The notes under the pieces: model-generated
Told to the model about the DNA's origin: nothing
Seen by the model: the letters and a program-made list of their open reading frames with translations, nothing else
Database searches by the model: none
Program-made: the position numbers and the translations under genes
DNA from: Pseudomonadota bacterium
GTDB lineage: Bacteria > Pseudomonadota > Gammaproteobacteria > Xanthomonadales > SZUA-38
Direction of reading: 5' to 3'
DNA length: 64,000 nucleotides
Assembly: GCA_039033415.1 (NCBI GenBank)
Contig: JBCCCR010000031.1
Coordinates: 22,363 to 86,362 of the forward strand
Shown: in pieces, positions 9,166-18,155 of the stretch
Layout of the letters: each line of letters begins with the position of its first letter
Position numbering within the stretch: the first letter of the stretch is position 1

Positions 9166-9966
9166 TCAGTAGCCGGCGGGCGAGTCGTCCTCGTCAGTTC
9201 CGCGACATTGGGCAGCCAGCGCTCTGGCGGCATTGCCGATCAGCAGCGTGTCGACCCCCACGCCGACAAAGCTGGCGCCGGCGGCTACGTAGTCTCCGAT
9301 CTCGGCCGGATCGAGGCAAAGCAGTCCCGCATACTTGCCTGCTGCTCGGACGGTGGCGATGCCATCTTTGATGGCCCTGATCACCTCGGGGTGGCTCACG
9401 CCGCCAACGTGCCCCATGGACGCGGAAAGATCAGATGGACCAAAAAACACGCCGTCGATGCCGTCGGTGGCGGCGATCGCGGGTAGATTTTCTAGCGACT
9501 GCACGGTCTCTGCCTGAACAACCACACACATCTCCCTGTTGGCGTCATGAAGATAGCCAGGAACCGTGTTCCAGCCGGCGGCTCGTGCCATCGAGGTACC
9601 CATGCCGCGGATGCCATCAGGTGGATACTTGACGGCCCGGACTAGCTCTGCAGCCTGATCCGGCGTATCCACCATCGGCACTACAAAGCTCTGAACGCCG
9701 ATGTCACAGAGCTTTTTCAGCAACGCCGGCGATCCGTCGACGGGGCGCACGATGGGCGCTACGTCGTGCGGCGCGAGCGCTCTGAGGTGATGCATGACAT
9801 CCCTCAGTTCGAACGGTCCATGCTCATGGTCCACCACCAGCCAGTCGAAGCCCGCCATGCCACAGATTTCTGCAACCGAGGCGTCAGGGATGCCTAGCCA
9901 GAGGCCGTATTGAGGTTCACCGGTTTCGAGCCGGGAGAGCATGGCATTGCGTTGAAGCCTGTTCAT
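9166..9966 (-). CDS. hpaI: 4-hydroxy-2-oxoheptanedioate aldolase
   Basis: 266 residues, HpcH/HpaI class II aldolase. It cleaves 4-hydroxy-2-oxoheptanedioate to pyruvate and succinate semialdehyde. Family elements are intact: WLVVDHEHGP (base/His near 45), the VVQAETVQSLENL metal glutamate, FFGPSDLSASMG with the metal aspartate, and a glycine-rich C-terminus. Its ATG overlaps the hpaH stop (ATGA, 9963-9966). The two genes converge on hpaG with only 24 bases between the stops. Confidence 0.92.
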   Translation of the reverse strand: MNRLQRNAMLSRLETGEPQYGLWLGIPDASVAEICGMAGFDWLVVDHEHGPFELRDVMHHLRALAPHDVAPIVRPVDGSPALLKKLCDIGVQSFVVPMVDTPDQAAELVRAVKYPPDGIRGMGTSMARAAGWNTVPGYLHDANREMCVVVQAETVQSLENLPAIAATDGIDGVFFGPSDLSASMGHVGGVSHPEVIRAIKDGIATVRAAGKYAGLLCLDPAEIGDYVAAGASFVGVGVDTLLIGNAARALAAQCRGTDEDDSPAGY

Positions 9967-10805
9967 ATAAATCTCACGTCGATCTTGCCCAGGGGGCCAT
10001 AGTCGGCCAGTACGTGGTCGCCAGCCTTGACCGGCACTGGCCGAGTGAAAGAGCCGGCGAGCACCACCTGGCCTGGCTCCAGTCCGATCCCGTAGGGGGC
10101 AAAGCGTCGGCAGACCCAGCGGATACCATGCGCCGGGTGACCCATGACCCCACCGGCCAGGCCGGTCTCCTCCACCTCGCCGTTGAGCCGCAGCATGGCG
10201 CCGGCCCAGGGGAGATTGATGGCCGAAGGTCGAACCTTCTGTTTGCCCAGAAGGTAGCCGGCGTTGGCGGCGTTGTCGGCGACCGTATCAAAGACCTTTC
10301 GGGTATAGCCGGTCTCCGGGTCCACGCGAAAGCTTCGCGCTGCAATCAGCTCCAGTGCTGGCACGACATAGTCGGTAGCCGCCAAAACCTGGTCAACGGT
10401 GACGTCGTCGCCGGACAGTGGCGCTTTGAGAACGAACGCAAATTCGACCTCAATACGCGGATCGGTAAAGTCGCCGGCACAGATTTCGTCGCTTGAGGAA
10501 AAGTCCATATCGTCGAGCAGGACGCCAAAGTCCGGGGTATCGATTTTCATGGCCAGCTGCATTGCGCGCGAGGTCAGGCCAATTTTGTAGCCGGTGACGG
10601 TTCGACCGTCCTGGATCTTGCGGTCCACCCAGGCTTTCTGGATCGCGTAGGCGTCCTCCAGAGTCATATCGGGAATCGACAGGGAAAGCGGCCGTATTTG
10701 CCGGCGCTGCCGCTCAGCTTCGTAGAGCTGCTGAGCGGCCGCTAGAATCTGATCTTCGGTGATGGGCATCAGCGTTGGGTGAGCCGTTGAGGAGAAAGAA
10801 AACAT
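9963..10805 (-). CDS. hpaH: 2-oxo-hept-4-ene-1,7-dioate hydratase
   Basis: 280 residues, hydratase/decarboxylase branch of the FAH superfamily. It hydrates 2-oxohept-4-ene-1,7-dioate to the substrate of HpaI. Recognisable elements include TGYKIGLTSRAMQ, PRIEVEFAFVLK with metal-binding glutamates, ATDYVVPALELIAAR, and VLAGSFTRPVPVKAGD. The ATG at 10805 has no clear ribosome site; a second ATG about 12 codons in (MPITEDQ) is an alternative start. Upstream (10806-10850) there are repeated GTTAA sequences, too degenerate to call an operator. Confidence 0.92.
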   Translation of the reverse strand: MFSFSSTAHPTLMPITEDQILAAAQQLYEAERQRRQIRPLSLSIPDMTLEDAYAIQKAWVDRKIQDGRTVTGYKIGLTSRAMQLAMKIDTPDFGVLLDDMDFSSSDEICAGDFTDPRIEVEFAFVLKAPLSGDDVTVDQVLAATDYVVPALELIAARSFRVDPETGYTRKVFDTVADNAANAGYLLGKQKVRPSAINLPWAGAMLRLNGEVEETGLAGGVMGHPAHGIRWVCRRFAPYGIGLEPGQVVLAGSFTRPVPVKAGDHVLADYGPLGKIDVRFI

Positions 10806-10956
10806 GTTAACTAACTGCAGGCGGGTTGTTAAGGCAAGCTGGCCAACGAATCAGTTGTTAATACTCGCGATGCAGGACGAGGCCCCGTCAGTCAGGGCAA
10901 GCATTCGCCAGATCCTGCGGCAGGACGACAAAAATTTGCTGTAATGCCGCCTCACT

Positions 10957-11535
10957 ATGAGCATTTTTGAACACATCTCCGTTTTTCTTTCGATCATCCT
11001 GGGCTTGGCGATTGTTCACCTGCTGGGTGGGTTGTCGCTGATTCTCGATCGTCGGGTCCAGGCTCGGGTCTATTGGGTCCACCTGCTGTGGGTCGCCAAC
11101 TTGCTGTTTGTCAGCGTACTGGTCTGGCTGGGCAATTTTGTGCTTTCAGACGTTGAAGTCTTCAGCGTGTGGCATTTCCTGAATCTGGTTGCCTATTGCA
11201 TGGTGATTTACCTGATGAGTGGTCTGCTGTTTCCGGTTCGGGGCGGCGAGGTAACCGATTTTCGCGCGCACTTTGAGGCCAATCGCGTGCGTTTCTTCAG
11301 TCTCGGGCTGCTGTTTGTCCTGACTGACATCGTCGACGGTTTGCTGGAACACCTGGCGATTGGTCTTCCGCTGGCGCCGGGCCAGTTCATCACCCTGGGG
11401 CTGGAGTTCGTTTTGTTCGTCGGCGGCCTCAAAACGGCCAGCGAGCGCTATCACGGTGCCGTCGCTGTGCTGTTTTGTCTCGGCTCGATCGGCTGGCTGG
11501 TCAGCCTTGTTATGATTGGCGTTGTCACGACCTGA
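10957..11535 (+). CDS. hypothetical integral membrane protein
   Basis: 192 residues with about six hydrophobic helices: FLSIILGLAIVHLLGGL, the VYWVHLLWVANLL region, a mid-protein pair, and a C-terminal helix ending WLVSLVMIGVVTT. No catalytic or transport motif is visible and I do not recognise the family. It stands alone between the hpaH promoter region and a YjbR-like gene. Confidence 0.7.
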   Translation: MSIFEHISVFLSIILGLAIVHLLGGLSLILDRRVQARVYWVHLLWVANLLFVSVLVWLGNFVLSDVEVFSVWHFLNLVAYCMVIYLMSGLLFPVRGGEVTDFRAHFEANRVRFFSLGLLFVLTDIVDGLLEHLAIGLPLAPGQFITLGLEFVLFVGGLKTASERYHGAVAVLFCLGSIGWLVSLVMIGVVTT

Positions 11536-11585
11536 TGTAGCAGCATCAGGTCAGCAAACTTGTCAGCGGGGCAGGAGGGGCATCC

Positions 11586-11927
11586 ATGGCAGCAACACTC
11601 GATCCGACGGAAGCGATTCGTACCGAGGCGGCCGGCTATTCCTCGGCGGTCACCGGGAAGTCGTGCAACCAGCAGTCATTCAAGGTGGGCAAAGGCACGT
11701 TTCTGTTTATTGGGCCCGGGCCTAAAGGGCAGGGCTACAAGGCGATGTTCAAGCTGGATCAGTCAATGCCGCAAGCGAGAGAGCTAGCCGAGGAAGCACC
11801 GCAGCGTTTTGAAGTTGGCAAAACCGGCTGGGTGACCGCTCGGTTTTCCGCGGACCAACCGCTGCCGAAGCGCCTCTGGAAAAAGTGGCTCAAAGAGTCC
11901 TACCAGCGCACCAGCGGCGCGGGATGA
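11586..11927 (+). CDS. YjbR/MmcQ-like (CyaY-fold) protein, possible
   Basis: 113 residues. The pattern of a short beta-strand (FKVGKGTFLFIGP), a lysine-bearing strand (YKAMFKLDQ), then EVGKTGWVTARF and a C-terminal helix starting PKRLWKKWLKESY resembles the MmcQ/YjbR family of small basic proteins of unknown or weak DNA-binding function. The ribosome site AGGAGG at 11573-11578 supports ATG 11586. Assignment is by pattern only. Confidence 0.6.
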   Translation: MAATLDPTEAIRTEAAGYSSAVTGKSCNQQSFKVGKGTFLFIGPGPKGQGYKAMFKLDQSMPQARELAEEAPQRFEVGKTGWVTARFSADQPLPKRLWKKWLKESYQRTSGAG

Positions 11928-11964
11928 GTTCCCGGTTCGTCATCACCATGGCGAAGGTCCCGCA

Positions 11965-12501
11965 GTGACAACCATTATTAGGACAGCCGGCGAGGGAGAC
12001 GCTGAAGTTGTGCGGCAGCTTCATCTGAGCGCCTTCGACGATAGCGAAAGCCAGGAGGTCGCCGAGCTGGCGGCCAGGCTTTTGGGGGAGGCGGACAGCC
12101 CCGAAACCCTCAATCTACTGGCCGTGACGGACGGGACGGCTTCGGGTCACGTGGCGTTCAGCAAAGTGTCTCTCAGCGGATCTCCCGAGTTACGAGCTTC
12201 TATTCTGGCCCCGCTGGGCGTGGCGGCCGGCTTGCAGCGGTCGGGCATCGGCTCACAGCTCGTTCGTTATGGTATGCAACACCTCACGGATGCCGGCGTG
12301 GCGTTGGTATTTGTCTACGGTGATCCAGGCTACTACGGCCGTTTTGATTTCAGCTCAGAGGTAGCGCTGACCTTTGAGGCGCCGTATCCGCTCCAATACC
12401 CCCACGGCTGGCAGGCGCGGGTCATCGACCCTGAGGTTGAGCTGCCCTCATCCTGCAAGCTTACGTGCGTGACGGCGTTATCCGACCCGGGGCTCTGGTA
12501 G
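11965..12501 (+). CDS. GNAT family N-acetyltransferase
   Basis: 178 residues from GTG, with GAAGG 8 bases upstream. The GNAT acetyl-CoA loop is visible as ILAPLGVAAGLQRSGIGSQL (about residues 85-105), followed by GVALVFVYGDPGYYGRFDFS, an arrangement common in YhbS-type acetyltransferases. Acetyl acceptor unknown. It follows the YjbR-like gene by 37 bases. Confidence 0.82.
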   Translation: MTTIIRTAGEGDAEVVRQLHLSAFDDSESQEVAELAARLLGEADSPETLNLLAVTDGTASGHVAFSKVSLSGSPELRASILAPLGVAAGLQRSGIGSQLVRYGMQHLTDAGVALVFVYGDPGYYGRFDFSSEVALTFEAPYPLQYPHGWQARVIDPEVELPSSCKLTCVTALSDPGLW

Positions 12502-12655
12502 AAGCAACCAGCGGAATCCCTCGAAGGCTGAGGTCTGCGATGTCACAACGTCCTCGCCGACCAGCCCGATCGCCGCTGGGTCTTTTGGCCCTGTCGTGGC
12601 TGCATTGGGATGACTATTCTTGCGCTTCTTCTTTGACCTGAGGCCACGCCGTCAG

Positions 12656-13771
12656 ATGAAAAAGCGCTACAAGCTAGGATTTGGATTTCTGGGTCTGCTC
12701 GCCGGCGCCTTTGCGGTGCTGCTGGTTGCCATCAGCCGTAACAGCGACTGTCCGGCAGATATCCCGTCCTCCGATTCACCCGACGCGATGACCGCGGTGG
12801 TCCAGCATTGTTACGGCGGCCCAGAGGTGTTGACCCTTACCCGTGAGGACCGCCCGACGGTCGGCGAAAAAGAGGTTTTGATCCGGATCGTTGCCGCCGG
12901 CGTCAATCCGCTCGACTGGCACTTCATGCGGGGGACCCCCTACGTGATGCGGTTGATGTCGGGCATCGGCAAGCCCGGTGATCAACGGGTCGGCGTGGAC
13001 TTCGCCGGCACCGTCGAGGCCATTGGTCCCGGTGTAACCCGGTTTAAGCAAGGTGACCGCGTCTTTGGTGGCGCGAACGGCGCGTTTGGCGAATATGTGG
13101 TGCGCTCAGAAGATCGGGCGATTGCCATCATCCCGGAGAACATCAGCTTTGAGCAGGCCGCTGGCGTGGGAATCGCCGGTGTCACCGCGCTGCAGGCGCT
13201 CACCGACAAAGGGAAGCTCCAACGCGGTGAGAAGGTCCTGATCAACGGTGCCTCGGGCGGCGTAGGGACGTTTGCGGTCCAGATCGCTAAGGCGATGGGG
13301 GCGGAGGTCACCGGCATTTGCAGCGGCCGCAATCGGGAGCTGGTGCTGGGGCTCGGCGCGGACTACGTGATCGACTACAAGGTCGAGAATTTTACCGAGC
13401 AGGACAAGCAGTACGACCTCATCGTCGACAACGTCGGCAACCACTCGCTGTCGCGCCTGCGGGGAGTTCTTGTGCCCACGGGCAGACTCGTGATTGTGGG
13501 CGGCAAAAAAGGTGACTGGATCGCCCCTCTGGTGCCGACCATCAAGACCATGATCGTCGGACCCTTTGTCGATCAGGAGATTCAGACCCTCCTGGCGGTT
13601 TTGACCCAGGAGTCGGTGGAGAAGCTGGCCGCGATGATGGGGGCGGGGGAAGTCACGCCCGTCATCGATCAGCGTTTCGACCTGGCGGATGTTCGCAACG
13701 CGATTGCCTACTCGGAGTCTGGACGAGCCCGGGGCAAGATCATTCTGGAGATCGACCCCGAATCACTCTAG
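12656..13771 (+). CDS. membrane-anchored medium-chain dehydrogenase/reductase (quinone oxidoreductase-like)
   Basis: 371 residues. The first about 30 residues are basic followed by a hydrophobic helix (LGFLGLLAGAFAVLLVAI), absent from usual soluble MDR enzymes. The rest is a standard zinc-free MDR: GroES-like domain (AAGVNPLDWHFMRG), nucleotide-binding GASGGVGTFAVQIAKAMGA near residue 205 and a NAD(P)-fold typical of NADPH:quinone reductases. It probably reduces enones or quinones at the membrane surface. ATG 12656 is preferred to the upstream TTG 12620. Its stop overlaps the convergent MFS gene by 4 bases. Confidence 0.85.
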   Translation: MKKRYKLGFGFLGLLAGAFAVLLVAISRNSDCPADIPSSDSPDAMTAVVQHCYGGPEVLTLTREDRPTVGEKEVLIRIVAAGVNPLDWHFMRGTPYVMRLMSGIGKPGDQRVGVDFAGTVEAIGPGVTRFKQGDRVFGGANGAFGEYVVRSEDRAIAIIPENISFEQAAGVGIAGVTALQALTDKGKLQRGEKVLINGASGGVGTFAVQIAKAMGAEVTGICSGRNRELVLGLGADYVIDYKVENFTEQDKQYDLIVDNVGNHSLSRLRGVLVPTGRLVIVGGKKGDWIAPLVPTIKTMIVGPFVDQEIQTLLAVLTQESVEKLAAMMGAGEVTPVIDQRFDLADVRNAIAYSESGRARGKIILEIDPESL

Positions 13772-15048
13772 CTGGCGGGTGCTGGCCCGGGCTCCGACCC
13801 CGTGTCTGACCCAGCGGTGGTTGAGCGCTGCGGCTGAAAACGCCGCAGCAGCGCCACCAGAGCGGCCACCACAATCAACATGATGATCAGCCCGTTGAGC
13901 GCGGGCAGGTAGCTCTCGTCAGCCACCCGGCGCATGCCCAGGAACTGGATGCCAGCCGCACCGGCCAGCGAGTCCACCATGGTGAACAGACCGAGAATTC
14001 GACCGTAAGAGGGTCCAGCAAAAAACTCTGCGAGCACAAGCTGGATGGCCGAGAAGGCGCCGGCAAAACCGACGCCGTAAACCACCGCGTAGCCAAAGAG
14101 CGTCAGGTTGCTGCTCGGGTCAACCATGCGGAGCACCACCAGTCCGAGCATCAGGTTGATGATCGACAGCAGCAGGATCCACACTTTGTTGAAGTGGTCG
14201 CCCAGGTAGCCAAACAACACTTTCCCGACAATGGCGCTCCAGAAAAACACGCTGAAGATCACCGGCAGCTCGCCTCGATCGACCCCGAGGTCCTGCCCCA
14301 GAAAAATCGACTGGTGCTGCAGGATGCCGACGATACAAAACCACAGCGCGGCGGTTGCCACCATCATGAGGTAAAACGCCGGCAGCTTGACGGCCTCCAT
14401 GAGGGTGATGCCGGGGACGTTTGCTGGCTCGACGGCAGAAGCCTTTGGCGCCGCTTCTTCATCGGTACGATCCGTATCGGGTCGCTGGTTGCGGATCAGC
14501 AGCAGCCCCATACCCATCATGATCCCGCCCACGATGGCGATGAGCGTGATGGCCTCACGCCAGCCCTGTTCGGCCAGGGTGGTTTTGGCCAGCAGCGGAA
14601 AAAGCGCGCCGCCGAGGCTCGAGGCCATCAGAAAGATGCCCACCGCGAGGCCTCGTCGCTCGACGAACCAGCGTGACAAAATGAGCATGCTCGCCACCAG
14701 GCCGCAGCCAGCCAGACCGACGGAGCAGGTGAGGTAAATCAGGGTCATTTGGTTGAGCGTGCTGATGTGGGCGTAGAAGCCGAGCGGCACCACAATCAGA
14801 ATGACGCCAAAGAACATGATTCGCCGAGCGGGGTAGCGATCGCACAGCGCGCCTAAGATCGGCGTCAGCAGCGCCGTCAGCAGCAGAAACAGAGACGCCG
14901 GGCGCGTAACCTCCGCTTCATTCCAGCCAAACTCAGCCGTCAACTCCGGATAGAGCAGCGGCAGCGTGTTGAGCAGGATTCCGTTAGTGGCCATGTAGAG
15001 CAGAAACAGGCCGGCGAGGACCCACCAGGCGTAGTCAATTTTTTTCAT
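13768..15048 (-). CDS. MFS transporter (OFA/monocarboxylate-like)
   Basis: 426 residues with 12 predicted hydrophobic helices in two halves separated by a charged loop (about residues 195-215). The motif between helices 2 and 3 is GALCDRYPARRIM, the MFS motif A form seen in oxalate/formate and monocarboxylate transporters. Substrate cannot be told. It is separated from the S4 gene by 23 bases and may be co-transcribed with it. Confidence 0.85.
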   Translation of the reverse strand: MKKIDYAWWVLAGLFLLYMATNGILLNTLPLLYPELTAEFGWNEAEVTRPASLFLLLTALLTPILGALCDRYPARRIMFFGVILIVVPLGFYAHISTLNQMTLIYLTCSVGLAGCGLVASMLILSRWFVERRGLAVGIFLMASSLGGALFPLLAKTTLAEQGWREAITLIAIVGGIMMGMGLLLIRNQRPDTDRTDEEAAPKASAVEPANVPGITLMEAVKLPAFYLMMVATAALWFCIVGILQHQSIFLGQDLGVDRGELPVIFSVFFWSAIVGKVLFGYLGDHFNKVWILLLSIINLMLGLVVLRMVDPSSNLTLFGYAVVYGVGFAGAFSAIQLVLAEFFAGPSYGRILGLFTMVDSLAGAAGIQFLGMRRVADESYLPALNGLIIMLIVVAALVALLRRFQPQRSTTAGSDTGSEPGPAPAS

Positions 15049-15071
15049 CGGGTGAATCTCAACCTATGGAA

Positions 15072-15299
15072 TCAGTGGTTGGCGGGATCAGGTGACGGAG
15101 ACGCCATGCATCGGGCGATGAGATGTTCGTCCTCGAACACGATTTGATCTCCATCAACAATTTTGCGCCGTTTTCGGGTTTCGATCTGGCCGTTGACGAG
15201 GACCGCGCCGGCAGCAATCAGCATCTTGGCCTCACCGCCGCTGCCGACGACGCCGCTGATCTTGAGCACCTTGAACAGCTCAACGGGCTGCCGGTTCAA
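15072..15299 (-). CDS. S4-domain RNA-binding protein (YbcJ-like)
   Basis: 75 residues, nearly all one S4 domain: ELFKVLKISGVVGSGGEAKM and LVNGQIETRKRRKI match the YbcJ family of small RNA-binding proteins. The TTG start at 15299 has AGGA 7 bases upstream, and no ATG or GTG lies earlier in frame. Exact RNA target unknown. Confidence 0.8.
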   Translation of the reverse strand: MNRQPVELFKVLKISGVVGSGGEAKMLIAAGAVLVNGQIETRKRRKIVDGDQIVFEDEHLIARCMASPSPDPANH

Positions 15300-15528
15300 T
15301 TCAACTTCCTGCTGGGACAGCGCCTGGTTGCTCCCGTGTTGCGGCCCACTAAGATGGGTGGGCCAAAATCACCGCCGCCGAGCCAGCACGGCGGGGCCTG
15401 AGCCCGATATGCGCTGACGGACGGGTGTGTAATAGTGGCAGGGTGACGGCGGCAGTGCCAGACCTTCAACAAAAATACCAACCGACCCGGCCAGCCGCCT
15501 GCTGCTCGGGCTGACAGGGAGACAGGCA
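15300..15528. other. intergenic region with a GC-rich hairpin
   Basis: No gene. An inverted repeat GGCCCAC (15343-15349) / GTGGGCC (15358-15364) with an 8-base loop lies between the divergent S4 and PEP-mutase-family genes. It has no T-run on either side and its role is unclear. AGGGAGA before 15529 is the ribosome site of the next gene. Confidence 0.4.
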
Positions 15529-16404
15529 ATGGCTGATCCTCGCTTGAGGCAGATGATTGAGAACCAGCAGATGGTGGTTGCGCCGGGCGTTTTTGACATG
15601 ATGGCGGCCCACATCGCCAACGGAATCGGCTTCGACGCCGTCTACGCCTCAGGCTACTGGCTCACCGCTTCCTATCTGGGAATCCCCGACGCCGGCATCG
15701 CGACCTTCACCGATATGTTAAACCGCGTCAGCCGCCTGTGTGAGATCAGCAACGCCCCGGTTGTCGCTGATGCGGATACGGGATATGGCGGCCTGCTGAA
15801 TCTTCACCATACGGTCAAGGGTTACGAAAAGGCTGGCGTATCAGGCTTCCAGTTTGAAGACCAGGTGTTTCCCAAAAAGTGTGGGCACACCAAGAACCGG
15901 ATGGTCGTTCCGCTGGAGGAGATGGTCGACAAGATCAAGGTGGCGCTCGATGCGCGCACCGACAGCAACATGCTGCTCATCGCCCGGACCGACGCCCGCA
16001 CGGACTACGGCCTCGACGTGGCGCTGGAGCGGGGGCAGGCGTTTGCAGAAGCTGGTGCAGATCTGGTGTTTGTTGAGGCGCTGGAGACCGAGGAGGAGAT
16101 GCGTAAGGCGACGGCCACCATTGGACATCCCATGATGGCCAACATGGCGGACGGAGGCCATACGCCGATCTTTAGTGGAGACAAGCTTCAGGAAATCGGG
16201 TACTCGCTTGCCATCTTTCCGGCCATCACCGCGCTATCGGCCATGGCGGCGGTGGAGTCGGCGCTTAAACACATCAAGGCCACCGGTACCAGCCAGGGTT
16301 CGCCGGTGCCGCGCTTCGACTTTCAGGAGATGTGTGTGCTGCTGGGCTTCGAGGACGTGTGGGACTTTGAAAAGCGCTGGGGGGTGGGTCACCAGTCGGA
16401 CTGA
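15529..16404 (+). CDS. isocitrate lyase/PEP mutase family protein
   Basis: 291 residues of the ICL/PEP mutase superfamily TIM barrel. The hallmark KKCGH motif (about residue 118) and the metal-binding VADADTGYGG (about residue 80) are intact, as is LLIARTDAR. Members include methylisocitrate lyase, carboxyvinyl-carboxyphosphonate mutase, oxaloacetate decarboxylase and dimethylmalate lyase. No 2-methylcitrate genes lie near, so a C-C lyase on an unknown alpha-hydroxy acid is the most one can say. Confidence 0.85.
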   Translation: MADPRLRQMIENQQMVVAPGVFDMMAAHIANGIGFDAVYASGYWLTASYLGIPDAGIATFTDMLNRVSRLCEISNAPVVADADTGYGGLLNLHHTVKGYEKAGVSGFQFEDQVFPKKCGHTKNRMVVPLEEMVDKIKVALDARTDSNMLLIARTDARTDYGLDVALERGQAFAEAGADLVFVEALETEEEMRKATATIGHPMMANMADGGHTPIFSGDKLQEIGYSLAIFPAITALSAMAAVESALKHIKATGTSQGSPVPRFDFQEMCVLLGFEDVWDFEKRWGVGHQSD

Positions 16405-16431
16405 TCGCTGGCCGTCGCGGCGGGCATTGGG

Positions 16432-16803
16432 TCAGCCCAGGCTGCTGAGCTCCCGCGTAAGCAGCGAGGCGTCACCGAGGTTGAGTTCCACCAGCCGCTT
16501 CAGGTGGACAAAGCTGTCCATGTCGATCTTTTGGCAGATAAAGCCAATGCGCTGGTCGGCCACATGCGCCACCGTCACCGACATGCTGATGATGGCGCTG
16601 CCCTCGAGCTTGACCTCGATGCGGTAGAAGTCACCCTGCTTACCGGACCAGTCTTCGGGACGCTTGAGGAGCGCCCCTTTCAGTGAGATGTCGATCAGCT
16701 CGCTTTCCCAGGCCTGCGAACCCGAGTACAGGTGTACGCGGGCCTCGATGTTGAAGCGGGAAAAGCGGCGGCGTTCAGCGCCGCTGGGCTCGGACTCACT
16801 CAC
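16432..16803 (-). CDS. PilZ domain protein (c-di-GMP-binding candidate)
   Basis: 123 residues. Both PilZ signatures are present: RRRFSRF near residue 11 (RxxxR) and DISLKG near residue 40 ((D/N)xSxxG). It is a stand-alone PilZ receptor expected to bind cyclic di-GMP and act through protein contacts. It lies convergent with the ICL-family gene and 50 bases downstream of the corB-like gene. Confidence 0.9.
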   Translation of the reverse strand: MSESEPSGAERRRFSRFNIEARVHLYSGSQAWESELIDISLKGALLKRPEDWSGKQGDFYRIEVKLEGSAIISMSVTVAHVADQRIGFICQKIDMDSFVHLKRLVELNLGDASLLTRELSSLG

Positions 16804-16853
16804 AATAAAAGCCTGAAAAAACAGGAGCGTCTGGATTATATCTCAAACACGCC

Positions 16854-18143
16854 TCAGTGCACGGTAGGCTGGGTGACCCCCGCACCCTCCGGTGGCGCAC
16901 CACGAACCTCTACGCTTTTGATGACGTTATCGTGCAGTGCGGTGATCGTGAAGGTCAGGCCGTCGATCAGCACCTCGGTGCCCGCCTCTGGAATGGTCTG
17001 CAGGTGTTCCAGCAGCAGACCGTTGACGGTCCGCGGGCCCTCGGTTGGCAGCGCCCAGCCGAGCCGGCGGTTCAGGGAGCGCACGTTCTCCGCCCCGTCG
17101 ATCAGCAGGGTCCCGTCGCGGCGGCGCGTCGGGCGGCGAATTCGGTTGCGCGGCTCGGTGGTAAATTCGCCGACGATTTCCTCCAGGATGTCGTCCAGTG
17201 TAATCAGCCCTTGAATGTCGCCGTATTCGTCTACGACCAGCCCCAGGCGCCGCTCCCGCTCCTGAAACTCCAGCAGCTGCTGGGTGAGGCTGGTGGTCTC
17301 CGGGACAAAATAGGGTTTGCGTATCAGTCCACGAAGGGAGGCCAGATCGAGCGTACCGGCGGCGAGCCGATTAACCACGGTGCGCACGTGCAGCACGCCG
17401 GTGACCTCTTCAAAATCGCCTTCGATCACCGGCAGCCGCGTATAAAAACTGTTGCGGATCTGATCAACGATGCTTCCCCAGTCGTCCTTGAGGTCCAGGC
17501 ACACCATGTCGTTACGCGGCACCATGGCGTCCGATACGCTGGCCTGCTCAAGATCCAGGATGTTGAGCAACATGGACCGGTAGCTGCCGGTGGCGCGGGT
17601 GCTGGAGTCGCTGAGCATGGTGCGCAGCTCGTCTCGGCTGAGCTGATCGGATCGGCTGAAAGACCGCATACCAAACAGCTTCAGCAAGCCGTTGGCGGCC
17701 CAGTTGATGAGCGCAACCACCGGGTAAAGCAGCCGCAGCAGCCAGCCCAGGGGCGACGACACCGGATAAGCCAGGCTCTCGGGATGCACCGCAGCCCAGG
17801 TCTTGGGGGCCACCTCGGCGAAGATCAGCACCAGAGGTGTAAACACAAACGGCATGATGATCGGCCCGAGGTCGCTGTAGAGGCGGATGCTGATCACCGT
17901 GGCCAGGCTGGTAGCAAAGATGTTGACCAGGTTGTTGCCGAGCAAAATGATGCCGATCAGCCGGTCGGGCTCTGCCAGGAGTTTGGCAACCCGCGCGGCC
18001 TTCTTGTCACCTTCGCTGGCGCGATGCCGAAGCTTGTAGCGATTCACCGCCATCAGGGCGGTTTCGGAAGAGGAGAAGAAGCCGGACAGCAGGAGCAGGA
18101 CCGCCAGGCCGATCAGCAGGTACGCTAGGGGAATGTCGTCCAA
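16854..18143 (-). CDS. corB: HlyC/CorC family transporter, CorB type
   Basis: 429 residues, the same length as E. coli YfjD/CorB. Domains in order: DUF21/CNNM membrane domain with about four helices (to about residue 180), paired CBS domains (about 200-330; PRNDMVCLDLKDDW), and a CorC_HlyC domain at the C-terminus. The CNNM/CorB proteins take part in Mg2+ and Co2+ efflux or resistance. It lies 12 bases after a ypjD-type gene, as in E. coli, where these neighbours also flank ffh. Confidence 0.9.
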   Translation of the reverse strand: MDDIPLAYLLIGLAVLLLLSGFFSSSETALMAVNRYKLRHRASEGDKKAARVAKLLAEPDRLIGIILLGNNLVNIFATSLATVISIRLYSDLGPIIMPFVFTPLVLIFAEVAPKTWAAVHPESLAYPVSSPLGWLLRLLYPVVALINWAANGLLKLFGMRSFSRSDQLSRDELRTMLSDSSTRATGSYRSMLLNILDLEQASVSDAMVPRNDMVCLDLKDDWGSIVDQIRNSFYTRLPVIEGDFEEVTGVLHVRTVVNRLAAGTLDLASLRGLIRKPYFVPETTSLTQQLLEFQERERRLGLVVDEYGDIQGLITLDDILEEIVGEFTTEPRNRIRRPTRRRDGTLLIDGAENVRSLNRRLGWALPTEGPRTVNGLLLEHLQTIPEAGTEVLIDGLTFTITALHDNVIKSVEVRGAPPEGAGVTQPTVH

Positions 18144-18155
18144 GGTTGGGGCCTG

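Noticed and set aside
10806..10860. Second hpa operator upstream of hpaH
   Set aside because: Several GTTAA sequences occur but none forms the 7-bp palindrome seen before hpaE.
16857..18128. 423-residue open frame on plus across corB
   Set aside because: It is antisense to the complete corB-like gene; its composition (Q, H, R-rich) is typical of shadow frames in GC-rich DNA.
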